Shown here: one piece after another, positions 12,030 to 22,006 of the stretch
How the letters are laid out: every line of letters starts with the position of its first letter
Position numbering within the stretch: the stretch's first letter is position 1
From: Devosia aurantiaca
Lineage (GTDB): Bacteria > Pseudomonadota > Alphaproteobacteria > Rhizobiales > Devosiaceae
NCBI RefSeq assembly: GCF_011058215.1
Contig: NZ_JAALFG010000002.1
Location: forward strand, 1,054,001 to 1,118,000
DNA: 64,000 nt
Direction: 5' to 3'
Made by a program: the position numbers and the translations under genes
Notes under the pieces: model-generated
The model's input: the letters and a program-made list of their open reading frames with translations, nothing else
The model's database searches: none
Told to the model about the DNA's origin: nothing

Positions 12030-12095
12030 CCCCGGCGAAGGCCGGGGCCCATCCTGAGATCTCAGGATGGATCCCCGCCTGCGCGGGGATGACAT
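12030..12095. repeat. Compound intergenic hairpin repeat
   Basis: Three hairpins lie side by side: CCCCGG-CGAAGG-CCGGGG, CCATCCTGAG-AT-CTCAGGATGG and CCCCGC-CTGC-GCGGGG followed by ATGACA. This layout is a typical dispersed intergenic element of alphaproteobacteria. It splits the operon between the MCP and the second cheW and might act as an mRNA processing or attenuation point. Confidence 0.65.
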
Positions 12096-12152
12096 CGCGG
12101 GTGAGGAAGCAGCCAGCCCATACCGAATACGCAGCGCCAACAGGGAACAAAC

Positions 12153-12611
12153 ATGCCCGAACACACTCAATACGTGACCCTCGGCGTCGCCGGTGAGCTC
12201 TTCGCCGCCCCGGTCAGCAAGGTCCAGGAAATCCTCGACATGCAGCCGATCGCCCGCCTGCCGCGCGCGCCGAGCAACCTCCTTGGAATGATCGACGTCC
12301 GCGGCCAGGGCGTTCCGGTCCTCGATCTGCGCCAGACCCTCGGTCTCCCCGATGCGCCCGACACGGAAAACACCCGCATCGTCGTCCTGACCGTCAATGG
12401 CCCCGTCGATCCCGTGACCCTCGGCCTCCGTGCCGATCGCGTCTACGAGGTCACCGTGCTCGATAGCGACGCGCTCGATCCGCCGCCCGCGGTCAGCGCC
12501 AGTTGGAGCAACCATTGCATCCTGGGCATCGGCCGCCGCAATGGCGCCTTCGTCACCGTCCTCGACCTCGATCGTCTCCTGGGCGACATGCCCGGCCTCG
12601 CCGCCGCCTGA
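12153..12611 (+). CDS. cheW: CheW adaptor, copy 2
   Basis: This 152-residue CheW-fold protein has FAAPVSKVQEILDMQPIARL, LGMIDVRGQGVPVLDLRQ and ILGIGRRNGAFVTVLDLDRL. It differs clearly from the first CheW of the operon, so the two may serve different receptors or positions in the array. It follows a repeat-containing gap and precedes cheR by 12 bases. Confidence 0.92.
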   Translation: MPEHTQYVTLGVAGELFAAPVSKVQEILDMQPIARLPRAPSNLLGMIDVRGQGVPVLDLRQTLGLPDAPDTENTRIVVLTVNGPVDPVTLGLRADRVYEVTVLDSDALDPPPAVSASWSNHCILGIGRRNGAFVTVLDLDRLLGDMPGLAAA

Positions 12612-12623
12612 CCGGAGTTTGCC

Positions 12624-13490
12624 GTGACCGCCCTTGCCCGCACCCTGACCGACACCGACGACGATCATCTGAGCCTTGCCGATTTCAACCGCATCTCGGC
12701 GCTGATCGGCAGCGAAGTCGGTATTCGCCTGCCCCCAGCCAAGCGGCTGATGGTCGAGGGCCGCCTGCGCAAGCGCGTCCGCACGCTCAAGCTCGCAAAT
12801 CTCGGCGCTTACGGCGACTACCTCTTCCGCAAGGGTGGGCTCGACAGCGAACTGCCCTTCCTGATCAACGCCGTCACCACCAACAAGACCGACTTCTTCC
12901 GCGAGCCCGAGCATTTCGAAATCATCGAAAAGCTGCTGCTGCCCGAGCTGATTTCAAGACGAGAGCGCAATCCACTGATCAAGGTCTGGAGCGCCGCCAG
13001 CTCCACCGGTGCCGAAGCCTACACCACTGCCATGGTCCTTGCCGACCAGGCCGCCCAGCGCCGCGACTTTCGCTTCGCCGTCCTTGGCACCGACATTTCC
13101 ACCGACGTGCTCGAACAGGGCCGCACCGGCGTCTACCCCGCCGAACTGATCGCCCCGGTCCCACCCGGCATGCAGTCGCGCTACCTGATGTTCGCGCGCC
13201 GCCAGGGGAACCGCCCCGAAGTGCGCATCGTCCCGGAACTCCGCCGTCTCGTCCAGTTCCAGCGCCTCAACCTCATGGCCGAAAACTACGGCATCGACCG
13301 CGACGTCGACATCATCTTCCTGCGCAATGTGCTGATCTATTTCGACAAGGTCGATCAGGCCAAGGTCATTACCCGCCTTGTCGGCCATTTGCGACCCGGC
13401 GGTTATCTTCTTCTTGGTCATTCGGAGTCCATGATCGGCACGTCGATCACCATGCGGCAGATCGCGCCGGCCGTGTTCCAGAAGATTTGA
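12624..13490 (+). CDS. cheR: CheR chemoreceptor glutamate methyltransferase
   Basis: CheR uses S-adenosylmethionine to methylate glutamates on the receptor coiled coil. The protein (288 residues) has the N-terminal helical domain ([20 protein letters not shown]), the cofactor motif [20 protein letters not shown] and the NVLIYFD motif. The GTG at 12624 follows GGAG by about 6 bases. It lies directly before cheB, its enzymatic opponent. Confidence 0.95.
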   Translation: MTALARTLTDTDDDHLSLADFNRISALIGSEVGIRLPPAKRLMVEGRLRKRVRTLKLANLGAYGDYLFRKGGLDSELPFLINAVTTNKTDFFREPEHFEIIEKLLLPELISRRERNPLIKVWSAASSTGAEAYTTAMVLADQAAQRRDFRFAVLGTDISTDVLEQGRTGVYPAELIAPVPPGMQSRYLMFARRQGNRPEVRIVPELRRLVQFQRLNLMAENYGIDRDVDIIFLRNVLIYFDKVDQAKVITRLVGHLRPGGYLLLGHSESMIGTSITMRQIAPAVFQKI

Positions 13491-13497
13491 GCTCGCC

Positions 13498-14634
13498 ATG
13501 ACCAGTTCAGGCAAAAAGATCCGCGTCCTTATCGTCGACGACAGCGCTTCCGTGCGCACCACCCTCAGCGACATCATCGGCTCGGACCCGGACCTCGAAG
13601 TCATGGGCACCGCCGCCGATCCCTATATCGCCGTCGAGCGCATCCGCCAGGAAGTGCCCGACGTCATGTTTCTCGATATCGAACTTCCCCGCATGGACGG
13701 CATTACCTTCCTCAAGAAGATCATGTCGCAGCGACCCATCCCGGTCGTGATCTGCTCCAGCCTCGCCCAGGAAGGCTCCGACACCGTCATGCAGGCGCTC
13801 GAAGCCGGCGCCGTCGATGTCGTCGCCAAGCCGCGCATCGACACCGCCCAGCGCCTCCAGGATTCTCGCATGCGCATCTGCGACGCCGCCAAGGGCGCTG
13901 CCCACGCCAGGATGCGTGGCGTCAAGCGCGAGGCGCCGGTCCCGACCGCGGATCTCAAGGTCGAAGCCAAGCTCAGCGCCGACGAAATCCTGCCGCCTCT
14001 CTCCGAGCACCGCCGCCAGAGCCTCATTGCCCGCATGCCGGTCACCGATCCGATCGTCGCCATCGGCGCCTCGACTGGCGGCACCGAAGCCCTGCGCGAA
14101 GTGCTCGAAGCGCTCCCCGCCAACAGCCCGCCCATTCTCATCGTCCAGCACATGCCGGAAAAATTCACCTCCGCCTTCGCCCGCCGCCTCGATGGCACCT
14201 GCGCCGTCCGCGTCAAGGAAGCCGAAGACGGCGATCTGGTTCAGCCAGGCCAGGTGCTACTCGCCCCCGGCAATTTTCACATGCTCCTGGTCCGCAACGG
14301 TTCGCGCTACACCGTCAAAATCACCGATGGCCCGCACGTCTCGCGCCACCGCCCCTCGGTTGACGTCCTCTTCCGCTCCACCGCGCAGGCCGCCGGCGCC
14401 AATGCGCTTGGAATGATCCTTACCGGCATGGGCGACGATGGCGCCCGCGGCCTCCTCGAAATGCGCCAGATGGGCAGTCCCACGCTCGCGCAGGACGAAG
14501 CCTCCTGCGTCGTCTTCGGCATGCCCAAGGAAGCCATCGCCCGCGGCGCCGCCTCCCGCACCCTACCGCTGGGCAAGATGGCGGCCGAAATCACCACCTT
14601 CGGCCGCCGCGCCGCCCTGGGAGCCACGGCATGA
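13498..14634 (+). CDS. cheB: CheB chemoreceptor methylesterase / glutamine deamidase
   Basis: The N-terminal receiver domain has DD near residue 15 and the phospho-acceptor region [12 protein letters not shown]. The C-terminal esterase has its catalytic Ser in [10 protein letters not shown], His in [11 protein letters not shown] and Asp in [11 protein letters not shown]. Phosphorylation by CheA activates removal of receptor methyl groups, giving adaptation. The length of 378 residues is normal. The stop overlaps the next gene (ATGA). Confidence 0.95.
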   Translation: MTSSGKKIRVLIVDDSASVRTTLSDIIGSDPDLEVMGTAADPYIAVERIRQEVPDVMFLDIELPRMDGITFLKKIMSQRPIPVVICSSLAQEGSDTVMQALEAGAVDVVAKPRIDTAQRLQDSRMRICDAAKGAAHARMRGVKREAPVPTADLKVEAKLSADEILPPLSEHRRQSLIARMPVTDPIVAIGASTGGTEALREVLEALPANSPPILIVQHMPEKFTSAFARRLDGTCAVRVKEAEDGDLVQPGQVLLAPGNFHMLLVRNGSRYTVKITDGPHVSRHRPSVDVLFRSTAQAAGANALGMILTGMGDDGARGLLEMRQMGSPTLAQDEASCVVFGMPKEAIARGAASRTLPLGKMAAEITTFGRRAALGATA

Positions 14635-16337
14635 CCGAAATCGACCCCGCCCGCATTCATCGTCTGCTTGAGGACCTTGCCCGCCCGCGCGAAGCCATCG
14701 AGAACGCCTTCGTTTCCGTCGGCGCCCGCCTCACCGAAGGCGCCGCCATGCTCAACACCCTGAGCAAGCTCTTCGATGCGCTCCCCACCGCCCTTCAGGG
14801 CAGCGAGGTCGAAGAAGCCGTCGAACATCTCCGCGCCGTCGCCACCCGTGCCGCCACTCTGTCGGACACCTTCGCGCAGGAAAAAGCCGACCTTCAAAAG
14901 CTCACCGAAGTCGTCGCTGCCGCCAACTCGCCGATCTCGGACCTCCGCCGCACCGTCAAGATGATGGGCATTGTCTCGGTCAATGCCCGCGTCACCGCCG
15001 CCGGCATCGTCGGCGACAACGAAGACTTTGCCGTCTTCACCACCGATATCGCGACGCTTTCCGATAGTGCCAGCCGCACCATCCAGGATTTTGCCCAGGT
15101 CTATCGCCAACTGACCACTGAGGTCGATCGCGCCGCCGCCCAGCGCGCCCGCTTCGAGGCGGCCCACGCGCACACCCTCACCGGCCTCGCGCAAAGCCTT
15201 GCCGACACCATCGGCGCCATTGCCCAGCAACGCAGCGCCGCCGTCGACAGCAGCGCCGAAACCGGCCGCATCTCCCGCCAGATCGTCGGCCGCATCGGCA
15301 ACGCCGTTATGGCCCTCCAGGTCGGCGACGCGACCCGTCAGCGCCTCGAACATGTCGAAACCGGCCTTGCCCGCCTCGCCGATCTTGCCGCCGGCACCTA
15401 TGACGGCGACGACCTCCCCGCCGCCATCGCAGCCCTGGTGACGCTCGAGCAAAGCCAGCTCAGCGAAACCGCCACAAGCTTCCTCCACGACGTCGCCCTC
15501 GCCGATGATGCCGTCGGCGAGCTCGCAGCCGACGCTGGCACCATCATGTCCCGCAGCCGGGACTTTCATGGCAGGGACGGAGCCAAAAACTCCGCCATCG
15601 CCAGCCTCAATGCCCAGCTGCGCGCCGCCGTCACCATCCTCAAGGATTTTGAAGCCGAGCGCGGCAAGCTCGAAACCGTCGCCAGCGCCGTCGAAGGCAC
15701 GGTCCGTATTCTCCTCGAACACGTCGAGGCGGTGCAGGAAATCGAATACAATATGCGCCTCGTGAGCCTTAACGCTGCCGTCCGCTGCGCCCAGCTCGGC
15801 CCCCGCGGCGCCTCGCTCACCGTCATCGCCCAGCAGCTGCGCGAATTGACCACCCAGACCGTGGTCGCCGCGGAAGCCGCCATGCGCCAGCTCGATCAAT
15901 CGGCAGCCCTCGCCGGCGCCTTCGCCTCGGCCGGCGACAACTCGGCCGTCGGCGCGCTGGAGGATCAGGCCAATCTAGCGCTCGAAATCCTCGGCAAGCT
16001 CGATCAGACCATCGCCGCGGCCCTGGGCAAGCTCAATACCGATGGCCCCAAGGTCATCACCCTTTTGCAAACCGCCGAGCGCAGTCTTTCTGGCCAGGCA
16101 GCCCTCGCCGAAACGCTCGACGACATCGCTCTCGGCATCGCCGGCCTCACCGATGCCCCGCTCCCCACCGAGCTTTCACCCAGCCTCGACGCCCTGCTCG
16201 AAACCCTGCGCAAGACCTATACCATGGAAGCCGAGCGCCAGGTCCATGCCCGGCTCTTCGGCCAGGTCATCGCCGCGGCTCCTGCCAATGAAAACGGCGG
16301 CGAAGCGGAGGACGACCTCTCCGATTTCATGCTTTGA
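14631..16337 (+). CDS. Chemotaxis-operon helical protein with two MCP-tip-like motifs
   Basis: This 568-residue protein is almost entirely helical and rich in Ala, with no signal peptide or membrane segment, so it should be cytoplasmic. Two places resemble the chemoreceptor hairpin tip: [15 protein letters not shown] (about residues 108-122) and [19 protein letters not shown] (about 375-393); compare [15 protein letters not shown] in true receptors. No kinase, methyltransferase or receiver motif is seen. It overlaps cheB by four bases and ends the operon. It could be a soluble receptor-like array component or a CheZ-like helper; no function is assigned. Confidence 0.75.
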   Translation: MTEIDPARIHRLLEDLARPREAIENAFVSVGARLTEGAAMLNTLSKLFDALPTALQGSEVEEAVEHLRAVATRAATLSDTFAQEKADLQKLTEVVAAANSPISDLRRTVKMMGIVSVNARVTAAGIVGDNEDFAVFTTDIATLSDSASRTIQDFAQVYRQLTTEVDRAAAQRARFEAAHAHTLTGLAQSLADTIGAIAQQRSAAVDSSAETGRISRQIVGRIGNAVMALQVGDATRQRLEHVETGLARLADLAAGTYDGDDLPAAIAALVTLEQSQLSETATSFLHDVALADDAVGELAADAGTIMSRSRDFHGRDGAKNSAIASLNAQLRAAVTILKDFEAERGKLETVASAVEGTVRILLEHVEAVQEIEYNMRLVSLNAAVRCAQLGPRGASLTVIAQQLRELTTQTVVAAEAAMRQLDQSAALAGAFASAGDNSAVGALEDQANLALEILGKLDQTIAAALGKLNTDGPKVITLLQTAERSLSGQAALAETLDDIALGIAGLTDAPLPTELSPSLDALLETLRKTYTMEAERQVHARLFGQVIAAAPANENGGEAEDDLSDFML

Positions 16338-16343
16338 GGAACG

Positions 16344-16619
16344 TCACCCCGTGCCCTTCATCGCCGTGTCCGGCTCGCCGCTGAGCTCCCCGGTAAGGTC
16401 CTCGGCTTCGAAGGAAAGCTTGAGCTGCGTCCGGTTTTGCTCGTCCACCACATACATGTCGTAGCGCCCCGTCTGCCAAAGCTTGAAACCCTGGTCGCGG
16501 ATCATCTCTCCCGCAACGCGGATAGCCTCCGCCTTGACCCGATCGAGCGCGTCGATTTCCATCCCCTCGGCATCGGGAAGAAACTCGCCATTGACCACGT
16601 GGAAGAAATACCTCGGCAT
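16344..16619 (-). CDS. DUF6894-family small protein
   Basis: This 91-residue protein begins MPRYFFHVVNGEFLPDAEG and contains EAIRVAGEMIRDQG, the pattern of the DUF6894 family found in many rhizobia and relatives; the family function is unknown. The start at 16619 has GGAG a few bases upstream and matches the conserved MPRYFFH N terminus; a longer frame exists but is not supported. It converges with the chemotaxis operon, six bases away. Confidence 0.8.
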   Translation of the reverse strand: MPRYFFHVVNGEFLPDAEGMEIDALDRVKAEAIRVAGEMIRDQGFKLWQTGRYDMYVVDEQNRTQLKLSFEAEDLTGELSGEPDTAMKGTG

Positions 16620-16762
16620 TTTTGGCTCCGTTCCTGCCATGCGCCAACGGCGCTTTAAGCGGGAAGTTGCCTCCCACTTCCGTTCCGCTGCCATATGGGT
16701 ATGTGTAAGTGGGAGCGAGTAGGAAACAGCTGCGTTGCTTCTTGGCTAAATCGGAAAACACC

Positions 16763-17518
16763 ATGGCTTCCATCACCTCTGCCACTCAGCCGCTTGCGGC
16801 CAAGCTTCGCGAATACGAGGCACTTTCGCGCGAAGAAGAGCAGGTTCTTGAATCCGCTGTCTCAGCCATCCGCGACATCGACATCAATCAGGACATGGTG
16901 GTCGAGGGCGAATCTCCCGATCACAGCACTTTGCTGCTGAGCGGCTATGCCGCCCGCTACAACATGACCGCCGATGGCCGCCGCCAGATAACCGCCGTCC
17001 ATATTTCAGGCGACTTCGTCGACCTCCACAGCTTCCTGATGCGCCCCATGGATCACAGCATCGTCGCGCTGACGCCCTGCCGCATCGCCGTCGTGCCACA
17101 CACGGCCCTGACCCGCATCACCGAAACGCAGCCGCATCTCACGCGTATCCTCTGGCTTAGCACCGTGATCGATGGCGGCATCCATCGCAAATGGGCCGTC
17201 GCACTCGGGAGCCTCCAGGGCCACCAACAGCTCGCCCATCTCATCTGCGAACTCTACCTTCGCCTTAAGCAGGTCGACCTCACCGACGGCTGGACGTTCC
17301 AGCTGCCGCTGACGCAGACCCTCCTCAGCGAAGCGTTAGCGCTCTCCACCGTGCACACCAATCGCGTGGTGCAGGTTCTGCGCAAGGAAAACGTCATACG
17401 CTGGGAGCGCGACCAGATCACTATCCTCGATTGGGATCGGCTGGTCGAAATCGCGGAATTCGACCCCATCTACCTGCGTGCGCCGCGTCTCCTGCAAGAA
17501 GGCCAGTCCGCCGCATAA
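16763..17518 (+). CDS. Crp/Fnr-family transcription regulator
   Basis: This 251-residue protein has an N-terminal cyclic-nucleotide-binding-type beta roll (VEGESPDHSTLLLSGYAARYN, GDFVDLHSFL) and a C-terminal winged helix (LPLTQTLLSEALALSTVHTNRVVQVLRKENVI). There is no N-terminal cysteine cluster, so it is not an Fnr-type oxygen sensor. Many Hyphomicrobiales carry several such regulators with unknown signals. The ATG at 16763 is preferred over an in-frame start at 16709 because homologues begin close to this point. Confidence 0.85.
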   Translation: MASITSATQPLAAKLREYEALSREEEQVLESAVSAIRDIDINQDMVVEGESPDHSTLLLSGYAARYNMTADGRRQITAVHISGDFVDLHSFLMRPMDHSIVALTPCRIAVVPHTALTRITETQPHLTRILWLSTVIDGGIHRKWAVALGSLQGHQQLAHLICELYLRLKQVDLTDGWTFQLPLTQTLLSEALALSTVHTNRVVQVLRKENVIRWERDQITILDWDRLVEIAEFDPIYLRAPRLLQEGQSAA

Positions 17519-17525
17519 AGACCGC

Positions 17526-17544
17526 CACCCGGATCATCCGGGTG
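17526..17544. terminator. Bidirectional hairpin between convergent genes
   Basis: CACCCGGA-TCA-TCCGGGTG forms a perfect stem between the Crp-type gene and the convergent dioxygenase gene. It has no strong T-run on either side, so its strength as a terminator is uncertain. Confidence 0.5.
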
Positions 17545-17560
17545 ACGGCTAAGTCTTCGA

Positions 17561-18511
17561 TCAGACCAGCGGCTTCAAATTGGCCTCGATCTGCGCCCGC
17601 CGGCTTTCGAGGAATGGCGGCAGCGACAGTGTTTCGCCCAGGCTTTCCATCGGCTCGTCGGCCGCAAAGCCGGGGACGTCGGTCGCGATCTCGAACAGAA
17701 TGCCGTTTGGCTCGCGGAAATAAAGCGAGGTGAAGTAAAACCGCTCCACTTCGCCCGACGAGCGAATGCCGAAGCTGTTCACGTGGCGTACCCATTCGCG
17801 CAAGCTGTCCTGGTCCGGCGTACGGAAGGCGACATGGTGCACGCCACCCGCTCCGGGGCTGGCGCGGCCCAGCGTTGGGTCGACCACGACATGAAGCTCG
17901 GCTGCCGGACCGCCCGGACCCATCTCGAACACGAAGGTTTCGCCATTGCGTTCGCGCGCCGGATAATGCCGCACCTGCCGCATGTTCATGACCCGCGTCA
18001 GCATCGCCTCGGTCGGTTCGAGCTTGGGCACTGAAAGCGTAATGGGACCAAGCCCGACGATCTGCTTATCGGCCGGCACCGGCGACTTCGCCCACGGCAC
18101 GACCTTGCCGGCCGGATCGACCACCAGCCGGAAGCGCTGGCCCTCGAAATCCTCGAAATCGAGCGAAAGGTGGCCATTGCGCTCCTTGATGGCGCTGGTG
18201 CCGACATTGTTGGTCTGAAGGTGTTCCTTCCACCAATTGAGCGTTTCTTCGCTGTCCACCCGCAAGCCGGTCCGGCCCACCGTGTGATTGCCGCGCTTTT
18301 CCCGCAGCGTGTCGAAATCGAAAAAGGTGAGGTCCGCGCCGGGCGAGGCAACGCCATCGCCATAGAACAGGTGATAGGCCGTGGTGTCGTCCTGATTCAC
18401 CGTCTTCTTGATCAGCCGCATGCCCAGCGTCTGCGTATAAAACTTGAGGTTCTGCGGCGCATCGGCAGTCACAGCCGTCAGATGGTGGATGCCGCCAAGT
18501 TCAAGGGTCAT
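17561..18511 (-). CDS. Ring-cleaving dioxygenase, double VOC domain (MhqO-like)
   Basis: This 316-residue protein has two glyoxalase-fold halves, starting at GGIHHLTAVTADAPQNL and at LGPITLSVPKLEPTEAML. Likely metal ligands are the His in GIHHLTAV, the His in GVHHVAFRT and the Glu in ILFEIATD. Relatives cleave hydroquinone or catechol rings with Fe(II). The ATG at 18511 has GAGGAG 7 bases upstream; a longer frame to 18703 lacks family similarity. The aromatic substrate is unknown. Confidence 0.85.
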   Translation of the reverse strand: MTLELGGIHHLTAVTADAPQNLKFYTQTLGMRLIKKTVNQDDTTAYHLFYGDGVASPGADLTFFDFDTLREKRGNHTVGRTGLRVDSEETLNWWKEHLQTNNVGTSAIKERNGHLSLDFEDFEGQRFRLVVDPAGKVVPWAKSPVPADKQIVGLGPITLSVPKLEPTEAMLTRVMNMRQVRHYPARERNGETFVFEMGPGGPAAELHVVVDPTLGRASPGAGGVHHVAFRTPDQDSLREWVRHVNSFGIRSSGEVERFYFTSLYFREPNGILFEIATDVPGFAADEPMESLGETLSLPPFLESRRAQIEANLKPLV

Positions 18512-18691
18512 TTGGAAATCTCCTCGTGCGGCGCAATGGGCGCCGTGTTCGAGTGGAATGTAGGGCAGAAGCGGCGGGCGAGATACCACGCTAATCACAA
18601 CGGATTGGTGCCGATCCTTGAACAGCTTGCTCCAGCTTGGAACCAAAATACCGAACGGCGCTTTTTCTGACATCACGTGGGGAGGGCGCGG

Positions 18692-19105
18692 ATGGCGAGA
18701 CACATATCCTTTTCAACCTGGCTGTTGCGGCTGGCGCATGGTTTCCTGCGCGCCGTGCCGATAACGGCCTTCACCATGGCTCTGGCAACCGACATTGCTT
18801 ATGTGCGGACCTCGAACCTGCTCTGGCTGCATTTTTCCGAGTGGCTGCTGCTGGTCGGCATTGTCGGCGTCGGCTTTGATCTCTTGCTGAGCCTCATCGA
18901 ATTGCCGGTCCGCAAGCTGCGCCCCGCCTGGCCCGCCGTCTTGATGGGCGTCGTGATTTTCGTTCTCGCCTTCATCAACAATCTTGTTCACACCGCCGAT
19001 GGCTGGACCGCCGTCGTGCCGATGGGCCTGACGCTGTCCGCTGCCACGGTTCTGGCCATGCTGCTGACCGCCTGGCTTGGCCGGGAGGGCGAAATCCATG
19101 CTTAA
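18692..19105 (+). CDS. DUF2231-like four-helix membrane protein
   Basis: This 137-residue integral membrane protein has about four hydrophobic segments and short charged loops, a layout and motif set (VPITAFTMALATDIAYVRT) that resemble DUF2231 proteins. The ATG at 18692 follows GGGAGG. It overlaps the sorbosone-type dehydrogenase gene by eight bases, a pairing that suggests a shared membrane or periplasmic oxidation system. The function is not known. Confidence 0.7.
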   Translation: MARHISFSTWLLRLAHGFLRAVPITAFTMALATDIAYVRTSNLLWLHFSEWLLLVGIVGVGFDLLLSLIELPVRKLRPAWPAVLMGVVIFVLAFINNLVHTADGWTAVVPMGLTLSAATVLAMLLTAWLGREGEIHA

Positions 19106-20616
19106 GCGCTTTGCATCCACCCTCGTTCTTGGTGTCGGCACCGCGACCCTGCTCACAGCCTGCAGCAGCGAACCTTTCGACACCGCCTCGCAGATCGGTG
19201 CCGATCCGGTTCTGCCAGCCCCGGAACAGCCCCTCCTGCCCGATCTCAAGGTCGCCGAAGTTGTCGGCTGGCAGGACGGCGAGACGCCGACTGTGCCCGA
19301 AGGCCTCGTGGTCACCGCCTATGCGCAGGACCTCGCCAATCCGCGCACCGTCCACACCCTTCCCAATGGCGACATCCTCGTCGTCCAGTCCAAGGCCCCT
19401 CCCGGCAAGCCGGTCGAGCGCCCAAAGGACATCATTCGCGACTTCATCATGTCCATCGCCTCGGGCGGCGGTGGCGGCGAACCGCCTCCGGAAACCAATC
19501 TCATCACCCTGCTGCGAGACACCAATCGTGATGGCACGATAGACGAGCGCTTCGACCTTTGCGTGACCTGACCTCGCCGTTCGGCGTCGCCTGGTACGAG
19601 GACACGCTCTATGTCGCCGCAGCCGATGCCGTCCTCTCCTACCCCTACGCCCTGGGCGATACCGAGATTACTGCCGAACCCACAATCCTCTCTCCCCTCC
19701 CCGGCGGCCCAATCAATCACCACTGGACCAAGGATCTGGCGCTGAGCCCTGACGGGCAGTTCCTCTATGCCTCTGTCGGCTCGAACTCCAACGCCGCCGA
19801 GCGCGGCATCGAGGCCGAAAAGGGCCGCGCCGCCATATGGCAGATCGATCGCGAAACCGGCGCCTCGCGCGTCTTCGCTTCCGGCCTGCGCAACCCCAAT
19901 GGTCTCAACTTCCACCCGGACACGGGCGAGCTCTGGACCGTGGTCAACGAGCGTGACGAACTCGGACCCAACCTGGTGCCCGATTACCTGACCTCGGTGC
20001 AGGAAGAGGGCTTCTATGGCTGGCCCTATAGCTACTACGGCCAGAACGTCGATCCGCGCGTTTCCCCGCCACGTCCCGATCTCGTCGAAACCGCCATCAA
20101 GCCCGACTACGCGCTCTCGAGCCATGTCGCCGCCCTCGGTCTCGCCTTCACCGACGACAGCGCCATGCCCGAACAGTATCTCAACGGTGCCTTCATCGGT
20201 AACCGCGGCAGCTGGAACCGCGATCACTTCAACGGCTACAAGGTCATCTATGTGCCCTTCACCGACGGCAGGCCCTCCGGCCCCGCGATCGACGTCGTCA
20301 CCGGCTTCCTCGATGGCGACAACGCCCGCGGCCGTCCCGTCGGCCTCGCCATGGACGGCACCGGCGCCCTCCTCATCGCCGACGACGCCGGCAACACGGT
20401 CTGGCGCGTCGCTGCCGAAGGCGGCACCGCCATTGCCGAAGTGATCCCCACCGACCGCGTGACCCCGCCCCCTGCGGCCGCTGAAGCCCCCGCTCTTGCT
20501 CCGGCTACGGACGCAACCCCAGCCGCTCCGAGCGAAGGCACCCCGAGCCACCCCAAACCGACATCGCCCCCGCCGTCGGCCCCGAAGACGGCGCCCCCAC
20601 CCCTCCGACACAATAG
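19098..20616 (+). CDS. Sorbosone-dehydrogenase-family lipoprotein (two frameshifts)
   Basis: The N terminus MLKRFASTLVLGVGTATLL ends in the lipobox LTAC, so the mature protein should be lipid-anchored at Cys. The body is the six-bladed propeller of PQQ-dependent sugar/sorbosone dehydrogenases (LASGLRNPNG-like blades, ELWTVVNERDELG, FYGWPYSYYGQN, NRGSWNRDHFNGYKV). Two breaks need repair: one T missing at 19558-19560 and one C missing in the C4 run at 20541-20544. The second restores a Pro-rich tail ending at a TAG (20614-20616). A paralogue lies at the right edge of the window. The substrate is unknown. Confidence 0.82.
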
Positions 20617-20639
20617 CCACCCCCTCCCCACCCCCAATC

Positions 20640-20684
20640 TGACTCCTCCCCCTCCTAAAGGGGAGGCCGGGTGGGGGTCTCTCC
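20640..20684. repeat. Dispersed GGGGAGG-type intergenic repeat
   Basis: CTCCTCCCCCTCCTAAAGGGG, then AGGCCGGGTGGGGGTCTCT. The same wording recurs at about 32500-32530 and 42066-42108. It lies between the dehydrogenase and the radical-SAM operon. Confidence 0.6.
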
Positions 20685-20755
20685 GGCAACTGGGGCCTCT
20701 CTCCTCTCCGTTCAACATTGTGATGTGCAATCCCCTGCTTCATGTCCTAAACACA

Positions 20756-20770
20756 GAACAAAGGACGAAC
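20756..20770 (+). promoter_or_regulatory. Candidate LexA (SOS) box
   Basis: GAAC-N7-GAAC is the complement of GTTC-N7-GTTC, the direct-repeat LexA operator known from Alphaproteobacteria. It ends one base before the ATG of the radical-SAM repair gene, and its spacer contains the AAGGA ribosome-binding site. A bare 8-base pattern is expected about twice by chance in a window of this size on both strands, so position and gene function carry most of the weight. Confidence 0.5.
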
Positions 20771-20771
20771 G

Positions 20772-22006
20772 ATGGTAGCTCTCACACTCACGCGAAAACT
20801 CGCGATTCTGGCCGACGCCGCCAAATACGACGCCTCATGTGCGTCAAGTGGCAGCGAAAAACGCAACAGCGCCGGCACCAAGGGCATCGGCTCGACCGAA
20901 GGCAGCGGCATTTGCCACTCCTACGCGCCCGACGGTCGCTGCATCAGTCTGCTCAAGCTGTTGCTGACCAATTTCTGCATCTACGACTGCGCTTATTGCA
21001 TCAATCGCTCGTCTTCCAACGTGCAGCGCGCCCGCTTTTCCGTCGACGAAGTCGTACAGCTCACCCTCGACTTTTACCGCCGCAATTACATCGAAGGGCT
21101 CTTCCTTTCGTCAGGCATCATCAAGTCGCCCGATCACACGATGGAAGAAATGGTCCGCGTCGCCCAAACCTTGCGCGAAGTGCACCTCTTTCAGGGCTAC
21201 ATTCACCTCAAGGTCATCCCCAATGCCAGCCCCGAACTGCTGGCCGAAGCCGGTCGCTGGGCGGATCGCCTGTCCACCAATATCGAGCTTCCCACAGATA
21301 CGGCGCTCGAGCACTTCGCGCCCGAAAAGCGTCCAGCGGAAATCCGCACCGCCATGGCCCGCCTGCGCGGCAAGCTCGATGAAGCCAAGCCCGAGGGCAA
21401 GCCGAAGGCCAAGCCGCAAAAATTCGCGCCCGCCGGCCAATCGACCCAGATGATCATTGGCGCCGATGCCGCCAACGATTCCGCCATTCTCACCCGCGCC
21501 GCCGGCCTCTACTCCGGCTATAACCTCAAGCGCGTCTACTATTCCGCTTTTTCGCCCATTCCCGATGCCAGCTCCAAGCTGCCGCTGCGGCCACCGCCGC
21601 TGATGCGCGAGCATCGCCTCTACCAGGCCGATTGGCTGATCCGCTTCTATGGCTTCGATGTTCCCGAAATCGTCCAGGGCGGCGAAAATGGCGATCTCGA
21701 TCTTGCCATCGATCCAAAGCTCGCCTGGGCTCTCAAGCAACGCCAGAGCTTCCCGGTTGACGTCAACCGCGCCGACCGCGAAATGCTGTTGCGCGTCCCC
21801 GGCCTCGGCATCAACGCCGTCGATCGCATCATCCGCTCGCGCCGCCACCATCGCCTAACCCTAGCCGATGTCGCGCGCATGACCGCTTCCATCGATAAGG
21901 TCCGCCCCTTCATCGTCACCGGTGACTGGTCCCCGGCGGCGCCATTGACGATCAACGCCTCCGCCAGAAGCTGACGCCGCAGCCCAAGCAACTCTCCCTT
22001 TTTTGA
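20772..22006 (+). CDS. Radical SAM protein linked to UdgX (putative DNA modification/repair; frameshift near the end)
   Basis: This protein of about 412 residues has a radical-SAM core with the cluster motif CIYDCAYC and, near the C terminus, a helix-hairpin-helix DNA-binding motif (NRADREMLLRVPGLGINAV). The family (TIGR03916) is found next to uracil-DNA-glycosylase-like genes; its reaction is unknown. The frame as written ends at 21974 in a poor tail. Adding one C to CCCC at 21931-21934 gives an end of KLTPQPKQLSLF before a TGA at 22004-22006. QLSLF is the classic sliding-clamp-binding motif. The repaired stop overlaps the udgX start (TGATG). Confidence 0.85.

Noticed and set aside
20617-21382. 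Continuation of the sorbosone-type dehydrogenase frame through 20617-21382
   Set aside because: Beyond about 20545 the frame runs through repeat DNA and then out of frame through the radical-SAM gene; one missing C gives a natural stop at 20616.
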